22,855 nt of DNA from assembly GCA_017577895.1 (NCBI GenBank), contig PKQY01000031.1, positions 1 through 22,855 on the forward strand. The letters are read 5' to 3'. The notes beneath the pieces were generated by a model, which did no database searches, was not told the origin of the DNA, and saw nothing but the letters and a program-made list of their open reading frames with translations. The stretch's first letter is position 1. Every line of letters begins with the position of its first letter. Position numbers and translations under genes: made by a program. This document shows, piece by piece, positions 1 to 6,370 of the stretch. This DNA comes from Bacillota bacterium (GTDB taxonomy: Bacteria > Bacillota > Bacilli > ZCTH02-B2).

Positions 1-1
1 C

Positions 2-217
2 ATGCAAGGTCAAGTATGGGTGTGGCATCAGGGGCGCGCGTGGCCATGCGTGGAAGCGCCGCAAGTTCAAACCTCGGCAACGTCGACGGTCAAAAAAACA
101 GCGGCGCCTGCGCCACCACGCAAGCCCGCTGCAAACCACCCCTGGAGAAAACCATTCTCCAGCAAGCAATACCAGCGTAGCACAGCCAGCGGGCATCAGG
201 CAAGGTCTCCAGGTTAA
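2..217 (+). CDS. Transposase C-terminus, partial (IS copy 1)
   Basis: This is the 3' end of a DDE transposase gene whose 5' part lies beyond the window edge. The 71 visible residues align without gaps with the C-terminus of the full transposase at 501-1820. They cover only the low-complexity tail rich in Thr, Ala, Pro and Lys, plus the end of the beta-strand region after the catalytic core, so no catalytic residue is visible here. The ATG at position 2 is an internal methionine, not a start. The frame is open to the same TAA as in the complete copy, so nothing visible suggests decay. Confidence 0.85.
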   Translation: MQGQVWVWHQGRAWPCVEAPQVQTSATSTVKKTAAPAPPRKPAANHPWRKPFSSKQYQRSTASGHQARSPG

Positions 218-304
218 CGATGTCACCGTGTTCCTGACCGGCTTGTCATCCTCACCCGAAACGGCGACCCGGACGTCAAGGGCGGCGAAGCCGTCGTCAG
301 ACGA

Positions 305-322
305 TTGCCGGTTGACCGGCAA
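305..322 (+). repeat. Small hairpin in the IS tail, copy 1
   Basis: TTGCCGGT and ACCGGCAA form an 8-bp perfect stem with a 2-nt loop (TG). The same stem occurs in copy 2 with loop TT. No T-tract follows, so it is not a classical terminator. Its role is unknown. Confidence 0.6.
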
Positions 323-438
323 CCCTTGACGGGAGGGGAGGCGTTTCGGACAATCTTGTATCTCCGGTCAGGCACCTTCCCTGACATTTTCATAGAACGA
401 TAAACCTGTCATTTTCTCAGACGCTTGACACTGGAAAG

Positions 439-498
439 TGTCATTCGTGTTGTCGTGCTGTGATATTGTCAGGGTGTAATTGTTCCAAGAAAATGTCA
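439..498 (+). repeat. Left terminal repeat array of IS copy 2 (TGTCA motifs)
   Basis: TGTCA occurs at 439-443, 467-471 and 494-498. The segment from ATATTGTCAGG to GAAAATGTCAG mirrors the right end. These are plausible transposase binding sites and they overlap the transposase promoter region, which could allow autoregulation (inference). Confidence 0.65.
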
Positions 499-500
499 GT

Positions 501-1820
501 ATGAGTAAGGAGCAAATCACCTTGACCAAAGATGAATTGAAACGTGTGATGGTTCTACAACATTGGGTGGATGGACGTTTGACCGAACAAGATGTGGCTC
601 GCATTTTACAGTTGAGTGTGCGTCAAGCTTATCGGCTCAAGGCAAAGTATCTTTCCGGAGGTGCACAAGCCATTGCTCACGGTAATCGTGGACGTAAACC
701 TGCTCATGCCTTGACCGATGACCTTAAACAACGTGTCTTGCACTTATACCAGTCCCGTTATTACGGCAGTAATTGCACTCATTTTGCTGAATTATTGGCA
801 GAATATGAAAACATTCATCTCAGCGTTTCCTCGGTTCGACGTATTCTCATTCAAGGCGGGATGCGTGCGCAACGGGTAAAACGCCGTTCCAAAGTGCATC
901 GTCCCAGGCCGCGCAAACCACAAGCCGGAATGCTATGGCAGATTGACGCTTCACCTTTCTCCTGGCTGGAGGAAAGAGGACCGCAAATGGTCCTGCACGC
1001 CATCATCGATGATGCCACCGGAGAAGTACTCGCTGCAGTTTTTCGACCGCAAGAAACGCTGGAAGGTTATGCCGCTGCCATGTGCGAAGCCTTGCGTCGT
1101 AAAGGCGTACCACTGGCTCTCTATAGCGACAGGCACACCATTTTTTCTTCTCCAAAAAGCAATCCTTCATTCGAACAAGAACTGGCCGGTCAACCCGCTT
1201 CCCTCACAACCTTTGGCCAAGCCATTGCCGATTTAGGCATCACCCATATCCAAGCCTTGACACCTCAAGCCAAAGGACGCATCGAACGGCTTTGGAGAAC
1301 GTTTCAGGACCGTCTGGTCATCGAATTGCGTTTGCGAAACGTCTGTACCATGGAAGAAGCCAATCAAGCCCTTCCGGAACTGATCGAAAAACACAATCGT
1401 TTGTTTGCGGTACAGCCGCAAGAAACAGAATCGGCCTATCGCCCACTGCCCCATGTGCCTTTGGAACATATCTTTGCCCGTCGTGAATATCGTCGGATCA
1501 ATGCAGGCCAAACGTTTTCTTACAATGGCAAACGTTACATGCCAAAACCAGGGGCTGGTGTGCCGCGCTGGGAAGCCAAAGCGATTGTGGAAGTGCGCAT
1601 GGACATGCAAGGACAAGTATATGTGTGGCATCAGGGGCGTGCATGGCCGTGCGTGGAAGCGCCGTCCGTTCAAACGTCGGCAACGTCGACGGTCAAAAAA
1701 ACAGCGGCACCTGCGCCACCACGCAAGCCCGCTGCAAACCACCCCTGGAGAAAACCATTCTCCAGCAAGCAATACCAACGTAGCACAGCTAGCGGGCATC
1801 AGGCAAGGTCTCCAGGTTAA
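501..1820 (+). CDS. DDE transposase, ISNCY/IS1202-like
   Basis: The protein of 439 aa catalyses transposition of the surrounding element. An N-terminal helix-turn-helix (about residues 25-48, with SVRQAYRLKAKYLSGG at its end) is followed by a second DNA-binding stretch with GNRGRKPAHAL. An RNase H-like catalytic core comes next: first Asp in MLWQIDASPF (about 149), second Asp in YSDRHTIF (about 210), and Glu in AKGRIERLWRTFQ (about 262). The order, spacing and the KGRIER signature fit the ISNCY/IS1202 group; an IS481-like relative is the alternative. The C-terminus is a low-complexity Thr/Ala/Pro tail. I chose ATG 501 because it directly precedes MSKEQ; a TTG at 480 would lie within the terminal repeats. 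The ribosome binding site is weak (AAGAAAA), as is usual for transposases. The frame is intact, so the gene may be active. Confidence 0.93.
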   Translation: MSKEQITLTKDELKRVMVLQHWVDGRLTEQDVARILQLSVRQAYRLKAKYLSGGAQAIAHGNRGRKPAHALTDDLKQRVLHLYQSRYYGSNCTHFAELLAEYENIHLSVSSVRRILIQGGMRAQRVKRRSKVHRPRPRKPQAGMLWQIDASPFSWLEERGPQMVLHAIIDDATGEVLAAVFRPQETLEGYAAAMCEALRRKGVPLALYSDRHTIFSSPKSNPSFEQELAGQPASLTTFGQAIADLGITHIQALTPQAKGRIERLWRTFQDRLVIELRLRNVCTMEEANQALPELIEKHNRLFAVQPQETESAYRPLPHVPLEHIFARREYRRINAGQTFSYNGKRYMPKPGAGVPRWEAKAIVEVRMDMQGQVYVWHQGRAWPCVEAPSVQTSATSTVKKTAAPAPPRKPAANHPWRKPFSSKQYQRSTASGHQARSPG

Positions 1821-1910
1821 CGATGTCACTGTGTTCCTGACCGGCTTGTGCTCCTTACCCGAAACGGCGACCCGGACGTCAAGGGCGGCGAAGCCGTCGT
1901 CGTCAGACGA

Positions 1911-1928
1911 TTGCCGGTTTACCGGCAA
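1911..1928 (+). repeat. Small hairpin in the IS tail, copy 2
   Basis: TTGCCGGT and ACCGGCAA pair perfectly around loop TT. It lies 90 bp after the transposase stop and matches the hairpin of copy 1, where only the loop differs. Conservation of the arms suggests some function, but there is no terminator T-tract. Confidence 0.6.
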
Positions 1929-1987
1929 CCCTTGACGGGAGGGGAGACGTTTCGGACAATCTCGTATACCCGGTCAGGCACCTTCCC

Positions 1988-2036
1988 TGACATTTTCATA
2001 GAACGATAAACCTGACATTATCTCAGACGCTTGACA
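1988..2036 (-). repeat. Right terminal repeat array of IS copy 2 (TGACA motifs)
   Basis: TGACA occurs at 1988-1992, 2013-2017 and 2032-2036, inverted relative to the left-end TGTCA motifs. Spacing differs from the left end (25 and 19 versus 28 and 27 nt between repeat starts), so the ends are related but not simple mirror images. The outermost motif reads TTGACA, a consensus -35 hexamer pointing out of the element. Confidence 0.65.
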
Positions 2037-2049
2037 GGGGTTATCGAAG

Positions 2050-2643
2050 TTGACAAAAAAACATTTTGGAGAAATGATTCGAAATTTGCGTTTGGCCAAA
2101 GGCCTGACCATTAACGAGGTCGCTCAAAAGGCGGGATTGACAGCGAGTTTCATTAGCCAATTCGAACGCGGTCGAACGCAAGCGTCCATCGCTTCCATAC
2201 AAAAAATCACACAAGCCATTGGCATTCGCTTGTCCGATTTGTTTAACGATGAAACGGCGATGGCGAGTGAAATGCCGGCTTCCTTTGGCAGCGACGGTTC
2301 GACGAAACCGATTGTCGTCCGAAAGTCGGAGCGGAAAGTCATGGCTTATCCGGAACCTGAAAAGACGGTCAAGTATTTGTTGACAGGGTTGGAAGGCAAG
2401 TTTGAAGTGATTTACTCGCTGGTGGAGCCGGGTGGGGGAAGCGGTGAACTGTATACCCACGACAGTGATGAAGAGTGTCTTGTTGTGTTAAAGGGACGCA
2501 TGGAAGTGAATGTGGGTGGACAAATTTACGTGCTGGAAGAAGGGGATGCCATCACGTTTTCCAGCCGTATTCCCCACGGCTGGCGGAATGTCGGTTCGGA
2601 GACCGCGGAATTGATCTGGGTCATCGCGCCGCCTACTTTTTGA
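2050..2643 (+). CDS. XRE-family transcriptional regulator with C-terminal cupin domain
   Basis: The protein of 197 aa is a probable cytoplasmic DNA-binding regulator that senses a small ligand. Residues about 8-66 form a Cro/C1-type helix-turn-helix (IRNLRLAKGLTINEVAQKAG, then FISQFERGRTQAS). Residues about 105-195 form a single cupin barrel (GELYTHDSDEECLVVLKG, GDAITFSSRIPHGWRN). This HTH-cupin layout is common in Bacillales and often governs amino-acid, polyamine or sugar genes; the ligand cannot be told here. The start is TTG 2050, which gives the usual short lead-in before the HTH; ATG 2074 is an alternative but its GGAGA lies too close. The IS right end stops 13 bp upstream, so the native promoter and part of the leader have probably been displaced. 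No ribosome binding site better than GGGG (2037-2040) is visible. Confidence 0.88.
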   Translation: MTKKHFGEMIRNLRLAKGLTINEVAQKAGLTASFISQFERGRTQASIASIQKITQAIGIRLSDLFNDETAMASEMPASFGSDGSTKPIVVRKSERKVMAYPEPEKTVKYLLTGLEGKFEVIYSLVEPGGGSGELYTHDSDEECLVVLKGRMEVNVGGQIYVLEEGDAITFSSRIPHGWRNVGSETAELIWVIAPPTF

Positions 2644-2654
2644 ACATCCCGCAA

Positions 2655-2698
2655 GCAAAAAAGGTCCCGCGGCCGGTTGGCTGCAGGACCGTTCTTTT
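2655..2698. terminator. Bidirectional terminator between XRE-cupin and glutathione peroxidase 1
   Basis: GGTCC (2663-2667) pairs with GGACC (2686-2690), with an inner GCC/GGC pairing. The stem is preceded by an A-run and followed by GTTCTTTT. It can serve both convergent genes. Confidence 0.8.
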
Positions 2699-2716
2699 GC
2701 CGAGTATGTTTTTGTT

Positions 2717-3268
2717 TTATTGAAAGACCAGTTGGGCGATGTCTTGCTCGAAGTCCAGCGGTTCTTCGTACGGTTCATACCGGCGGACGACGTGACCTTG
2801 ACGGTCGACCAAGAACTTGGTGAAATTCCATTTGATTTGATTGCCCATGTAATATTCCGGGTATTTGTCCATGATTATTTTTTTCATCAGTTGCGCCACC
2901 GGGTTGGATTCGTCAAAGCCCCGGAAGGGCGCTTCGTTTTTCAAGTATTGGAAGAGCGGGTGGGCGTTGTCCCCGTTCACTTCGACCTTGGCAAAGACCG
3001 GAAATTGCACGCCGTAGTTCATGCGGCAAAAACTGGCCACTTCTTCGTTCGAGCCCGGCGCTTGGTTGTCAAATTGGTTGCACGGGAAACCGAGCATTTC
3101 GAAGCCGTGGGGGTGATATTTTTCATACAGCTTTTGCAGGTCTTCCAGTTGCGGCGTGAAACGGCAGGCGCTGGCGATGTTGACAATCATCAACACTTTG
3201 CCTTTGTATGTATCCAAAGAGACGTTTTTACCGTCGACCGTTTCTGCTGTGAAGGAATAGATTGACAT
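2717..3268 (-). CDS. Glutathione/thioredoxin peroxidase 1 (GPx family, Cys-type)
   Basis: The protein of 183 aa reduces hydrogen peroxide or organic peroxides, in bacteria normally using thioredoxin. The peroxidatic cysteine is C35 (NIASACRFTPQ). The second motif FPCNQF (C63, Q65) and the Trp-Asn pair in KWNFTKFLV (W147, N148) complete the active site. C81 (FCRMNYGV) fits the resolving cysteine of thioredoxin-dependent members. Arg36 replaces the Gly that usually follows the peroxidatic cysteine, as in the paralogue at 5607-6158. No signal peptide is present. The start ATG has GGAGGG at a good distance. A strong sigma-A promoter with a PerR/Fur-like box lies just upstream, pointing to peroxide or iron control. 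It converges on the XRE-cupin gene. Confidence 0.93.
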   Translation of the reverse strand: MSIYSFTAETVDGKNVSLDTYKGKVLMIVNIASACRFTPQLEDLQKLYEKYHPHGFEMLGFPCNQFDNQAPGSNEEVASFCRMNYGVQFPVFAKVEVNGDNAHPLFQYLKNEAPFRGFDESNPVAQLMKKIIMDKYPEYYMGNQIKWNFTKFLVDRQGHVVRRYEPYEEPLDFEQDIAQLVFQ

Positions 3269-3300
3269 GATGTTCCCTCCATGGAATTATTATTTTTACT

Positions 3301-3315
3301 TGATAATTATTATAA
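3301..3315. promoter_or_regulatory. PerR/Fur-type operator in front of glutathione peroxidase 1
   Basis: TGATAATTATTATAA is a 7-1-7 inverted repeat. It differs at one arm position from the PerR box (TTATAATNATTATAA) and at one from the Fur box (TGATAATNATTATCA). It covers the -10 hexamer of the divergently read peroxidase promoter. A peroxidase target favours PerR, but the sequence alone does not decide between the two. Confidence 0.75.
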
Positions 3316-3337
3316 ATATTGTCGTTGCATCTTTCAA
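3309..3337 (-). promoter_or_regulatory. Sigma-A promoter of glutathione peroxidase 1
   Basis: On the minus strand TTGAAA (3332-3337) and TATAAT (3309-3314) are separated by exactly 17 bp. The -10 hexamer lies inside the PerR/Fur-like box, so a bound repressor would block polymerase. Confidence 0.85.
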
Positions 3338-3511
3338 TCAGTTTTTCAACAATTTGTCAAAGGTTGTGTTCTGTGATGAATAGATTTGTTGATCGAAGTT
3401 TTCCGTTGATGGGAGGATGTTCCATGGAGGGTGTGGTTGGCTTGCAGAGGAAATCCGGGAGGGTGAGTGGTCGGATCGTTCGTACGGGCAGTGTACGGGA
3501 GGTGAACTGTT

Positions 3512-4291
3512 TTGTGCGGCCGTTTTACACTGTTTGCGTCGGCCGATGAGATCGTCCGCCGTTTTCGGGTCCGGAATCCGGTTCCCGATGATTACGTTCC
3601 GCGCTACAACATTGCGCCCACCCAGCCGGTGTTGGCCGTCATCAACGACGGAAAAGAAAACCGCATCGGTTATTTGCGCTGGGGCCTTATCCCTTCATGG
3701 GCCAAAGATGCGAAAATGGGCAGTAAACTCATTAATGCCCGGGCGGAGACGTTGACGGAAAAACCGAGCTTTCGGGATGCCGTCCGTCACCGCCGCTGTC
3801 TCATCGTGGCCGACGGTTTCTACGAGTGGGCCCATACGGAGCACGGCAAACAGCCCATGCGCATTCAACGGAAAGACGGGGGGCTGTTTGCCATGGCCGG
3901 TTTGTGGGAACGGTGGCGTTCGCCGGACGGCCGGTGGGTGTATACGTGCGCCATTGTGACGACCGAAGCCAATGAACGGTTGCGGGCGATTCATCCCCGC
4001 ATGCCGGTCATCTTGGCGGAGGAAGATGAGGCGACGTGGCTGGACCCGTCGTTCGTCGATGCGGCGCATTGGCAGCCGTTGCTCAAACCGTTTCCCGCCG
4101 ACGCGTTGGTGGCTTATCCCGTCTCTCCGAAGGTCAATCAAGCGTCGTACGACGCGCCGGAACTCATCCGACCGTGGGATGACGGCCACACGGCCCCGGA
4201 CAACGCGTTAGCCGCCGAGCCGACCGAACCGACAACCGAATGGGTCCTGAATCAGACCTTCGGACGAACCGGGCCTGAATCGGGCTCCTGA
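3512..4291 (+). CDS. SRAP-domain (HMCES/YedK family) DNA-protein crosslink protein
   Basis: The protein of 259 aa shields abasic sites in single-stranded DNA by forming a covalent thiazolidine link through Cys2. All family landmarks are present: Cys2 (MCGRFTLF), N33 (YNIAPTQPV), N75 and R77 (LINARAET), E105 (GFYEW) and H161 (HPRMPVIL). The start must be the TTG at 3512 because Cys2 has to follow the initiator methionine; GGAGG lies 9 nt upstream. The last 30 or so residues (rich in Pro, Glu, Thr) extend past the domain. Family size is about 220-240 aa, so this one is slightly long. It stands alone on the plus strand and converges on rlmN with a 36-nt gap and no clear terminator between them. 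Confidence 0.95.
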   Translation: MCGRFTLFASADEIVRRFRVRNPVPDDYVPRYNIAPTQPVLAVINDGKENRIGYLRWGLIPSWAKDAKMGSKLINARAETLTEKPSFRDAVRHRRCLIVADGFYEWAHTEHGKQPMRIQRKDGGLFAMAGLWERWRSPDGRWVYTCAIVTTEANERLRAIHPRMPVILAEEDEATWLDPSFVDAAHWQPLLKPFPADALVAYPVSPKVNQASYDAPELIRPWDDGHTAPDNALAAEPTEPTTEWVLNQTFGRTGPESGS

Positions 4292-4327
4292 ATCCGTTCG
4301 GAGCATGGGGCTTTGCGGCGAATTTCA

Positions 4328-5404
4328 TCAGTGGACCGACTCGGGGCGTGCTTGACGTTTGACGTGTTTGCTCCTGAGTTGGCCGCAGGCCGCGTCGATG
4401 TCGGTGCCGTGTTCCCGGCGGATGCCGCAGGCAATCCCTTTGGACTTCAGCGTTTTGTAAAACGTCTGAATGGCTTCCGGCGTGCTCCGTTGATATTGCA
4501 CGTGTTCGTCCACCGGATTGTACGGGATCAGATTGACGTACACGAGATGCCGGATAGGGCGGACGAGTTCCGCCAACTCCAGCGCTTCGCGTTTGTGATC
4601 GTTGACGTCCCGCAGCAAAATGTATTCGAACGTGATGCGCCGGTTCGTCTTTTCCACGTAATAGCGGCACGCCTCCATCAGTTGGGCCAGCGGATACGCT
4701 TTGTTGATGCGCATGATTTGCGTCCGCAGACGGTCGTTGGGCGCATGCAGGGAGACGGCCAGGTTCACTTGCAGGTTGGCGTCGGCAAAATCGTAAATTC
4801 TGGGCACGATGCCGCTGGTGGACACGGTGATGTGGCGGGCGCCGATGCCCAGCCCTTCTTGGGCGTTGATGATGCGCAAAAACCGCATCAGCTGCTCGTA
4901 ATTGTCAAAGGGCTCGCCGATGCCCATGACGACGACGTGGCTGACCCGTTTGCCCGGTTCCCGCCGGTCCAAGTCCCGTTGGACTTGGATGAGCTGCTCC
5001 ACCATTTCGCCGCTATCTAAATCCCGCACTTTGGCCAACAGGCCGCTGGCGCAAAACGTGCAACCGATGTTACACCCGACCTGGGTCGTCACGCAGACCG
5101 ACAAACCGTACGAATGGCGCATCAACACCGTTTCGATGACGTTGCCGTCGGCCAGTTCGAACAAATATTTGACCGTGCCGTCGGCCGACTGTTGGCGCAC
5201 CTGCACTTTCAGGGAATTCAAAGCAAAATGGGCGTCCAACAGTTCCAGACACGACCGGTTTACGTTTTTCATCTCGTGCCAGTGTTCCACCCGTTTTTTG
5301 TACAACCAGTCCCACACTTGCCGGGCCCGGAATTTTTTTTCGCCGTGGGCTTCCAACCACTCGGCCAGCTCTTGCAAGGTCAGCCCGTAAATCGACGGTT
5401 TCAA
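4328..5404 (-). CDS. rlmN: Dual-specificity 23S rRNA A2503 / tRNA A37 C2-methyltransferase RlmN
   Basis: This radical-SAM enzyme methylates C2 of adenine 2503 in 23S rRNA and A37 of some tRNAs. The cluster motif CNIGCTFC (CX3CX2C) sits at about residues 111-118. The mechanistic cysteine pair is C104 (LSVCVTTQVG) and C340 (AACGQL near the C-terminus). The N-terminal accessory domain begins KPSIYGLTLQEL as in Bacillus homologues. The frame is open to 5533, with possible starts at ATG 5500, ATG 5446 and TTG 5404. I prefer TTG 5404: it has AGAGGAGG about 11 nt upstream and yields 358 aa, the family norm; the others lack a good ribosome binding site. It follows glutathione peroxidase 2 on the same strand, with a strong hairpin between them. 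Confidence 0.95.
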   Translation of the reverse strand: MKPSIYGLTLQELAEWLEAHGEKKFRARQVWDWLYKKRVEHWHEMKNVNRSCLELLDAHFALNSLKVQVRQQSADGTVKYLFELADGNVIETVLMRHSYGLSVCVTTQVGCNIGCTFCASGLLAKVRDLDSGEMVEQLIQVQRDLDRREPGKRVSHVVVMGIGEPFDNYEQLMRFLRIINAQEGLGIGARHITVSTSGIVPRIYDFADANLQVNLAVSLHAPNDRLRTQIMRINKAYPLAQLMEACRYYVEKTNRRITFEYILLRDVNDHKREALELAELVRPIRHLVYVNLIPYNPVDEHVQYQRSTPEAIQTFYKTLKSKGIACGIRREHGTDIDAACGQLRSKHVKRQARPESVH

Positions 5405-5550
5405 CGGCGTCTTCGCCTCCTCTTTCTCTCCGGGATAAGCCGTCATGCCGATTCGTCTTGGCGTTTTGGCATTCATCAGCCCTAGTTTCGTCAGCATCAT
5501 TTTACTTGATTCCGGTGGACGGCGGAACGTCAACAGAGGATGCCAATGAA

Positions 5551-5578
5551 ACGGGGCAAGGGTGTTCCCTTGCCCCGT
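5551..5578 (-). terminator. Terminator-like hairpin after glutathione peroxidase 2
   Basis: ACGGGGCAAGGG and CCCTTGCCCCGT form a perfect 12-bp stem with a 4-nt loop, 28 nt after the peroxidase 2 stop. On the minus strand the arm is followed by TTCATT, a poor T-tract, so termination may be partial and rlmN could receive some readthrough. Confidence 0.75.
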
Positions 5579-5606
5579 CGGTCATCGGATGGAACCGTGT
5601 ACCAGA

Positions 5607-6158
5607 TTAACCTTGTACCAGCTGGGCGATGTCTTGCTCGATTTGTTGCGGCTCCACGTACGGTTCGTACCGTTTGACGACTTGGCCGTTGCGGTCGACG
5701 AGAAACTTGGTGAAGTTCCATTTGATTTCGTTGCCGGCCCAATAGTCGGGATACTTTTCTTGGAGAATTTGTTTCAGCCGTTGGGCCCGGGGGTGGGTTT
5801 CGTCAAATCCTTGGAAGGGCGCTTGTTCTTTCAAGTATTGAAACAGCGGGTGGGCGTTGGGGCCGTTGACCTCGATTTTGGCGAAGACGGGAAATTTCAC
5901 CCCGTAATTGACTTGGCAAAACTGGGCCGCTTCTTCGCTGGTGCCCGGCTCTTGTTCGAGGAATTGATTGCACGGAAACGCCAGCACGGTAAAGCCTTTG
6001 TCCTGGAATTTTTCGTACAGCGCCTGCAGGCCCTCGTATTGGGGCGTCAGGCCGCACTTGCTGGCGGTGTTGACGATGAGCAGCACTTTGCCTTCGAAAT
6101 CGCGGAGCGACTGAGTTTCGCCGTTGACCTTCGTTACCTCGTATTGGTAGACGGACAT
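5607..6158 (-). CDS. Glutathione/thioredoxin peroxidase 2 (GPx family, Cys-type)
   Basis: The protein of 183 aa is a paralogue of the peroxidase at 2717-3268, of the same length and alignable end to end. It has the canonical peroxidatic motif NTASKCGLTPQ (C35), FPCNQF, a likely resolving cysteine C81 (FCQVNYGV) and W147/N148 in KWNFTKFLV. It should reduce peroxides with thioredoxin as electron donor. No signal peptide is seen. The ATG start has AGGAGGG upstream. Its promoter region (TTGATG-17-TATTAT) has no PerR/Fur-like palindrome, unlike its paralogue, which suggests the two are regulated differently. It lies between a cupin gene and rlmN on the minus strand. Confidence 0.95.
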   Translation of the reverse strand: MSVYQYEVTKVNGETQSLRDFEGKVLLIVNTASKCGLTPQYEGLQALYEKFQDKGFTVLAFPCNQFLEQEPGTSEEAAQFCQVNYGVKFPVFAKIEVNGPNAHPLFQYLKEQAPFQGFDETHPRAQRLKQILQEKYPDYWAGNEIKWNFTKFLVDRNGQVVKRYEPYVEPQQIEQDIAQLVQG

Positions 6159-6243
6159 GCTGTTCCCTCCTTGAAAATAGGAAAATTGACCTGGATTTGA
6201 AAGAAATCGCAGGTGTCACCGAGAATGGGACAATTTACTAAAC

Positions 6244-6272
6244 ATAATAAATAAAAATGTAGCATTCATCAA
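6244..6272 (-). promoter_or_regulatory. Probable sigma-A promoter of glutathione peroxidase 2
   Basis: On the minus strand TTGATG (6267-6272) and TATTAT (6244-6249) have a 17-bp spacer, in an AT-rich patch upstream of the peroxidase start. The -35 is a moderate match. Confidence 0.55.
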
Positions 6273-6273
6273 C

Positions 6274-6296
6274 AAAAAAGCCGGGGAGTTCCCAGC
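6274..6296 (-). terminator. Rho-independent terminator downstream of the cupin gene
   Basis: On the minus strand GCTGGG pairs with CCCGGC (one G-U) and is followed by TTTTTT. It lies about 75 nt after the cupin stop and directly before the peroxidase 2 promoter, so it separates the two units. Confidence 0.7.
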
Positions 6297-6370
6297 CCGA
6301 TGTTCCACTGAATTGGCCAGCGGCTGAATTCGCCATCTTGTGAACCGGTTTTTTTGCCGGTGACGAAATG

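Larger units (their letters stand above)
1..430 (+). mobile_element. Right end of an ISNCY/IS1202-like insertion sequence (copy 1, truncated by window edge)
   Basis: This stretch repeats positions 1604-2036 of the complete copy downstream. The coding part differs at roughly 14 of 217 positions by eye. The non-coding tail is nearly the same length (213 versus 216 nt, one GTC triplet fewer). It holds the last 71 codons of the transposase, a tail with a small hairpin, and the right terminal repeats ending in TTGACA at 425-430. The two copies diverge immediately after that TTGACA, which fixes the right boundary. The left part of this copy lies outside the window, so I cannot tell whether it is intact. 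Confidence 0.9.
439..2036 (+). mobile_element. Complete ISNCY/IS1202-like insertion sequence (copy 2), 1598 bp
   Basis: The element contains one transposase gene and is bounded by related ends: the left end begins TGTCATTCGT and the reverse complement of the right end begins TGTCAAGCGT. Both ends carry further TGTCA motifs inward. The right boundary is set by comparison with copy 1, since similarity stops after TTGACA. The left boundary is inferred from end symmetry and could be off by a few bases. Copy 1 ends at 430, leaving 8 bp (ctggaaag) between the two elements. The 8 bp after copy 2 (ggggttat) are different, so no simple 8-bp target duplication flanks this copy. Confidence 0.85.

Noticed and set aside
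2031..2060. An outward promoter from the IS end driving the XRE-cupin gene
   Set aside because: A perfect TTGACA is present, but the sequence 16-18 bp downstream is an A-run (caaaaaaa), not a -10 hexamer.
3319..3755. Short plus-strand frames upstream of and inside the SRAP gene
   Set aside because: They have no domain, and those with a possible start overlap the well-supported SRAP frame. The ribosome binding site at 3498 belongs to the SRAP gene.
6159..6290. A PerR/Fur box in front of glutathione peroxidase 2
   Set aside because: The region is AT-rich, but no 7-1-7 palindrome close to either consensus is present.
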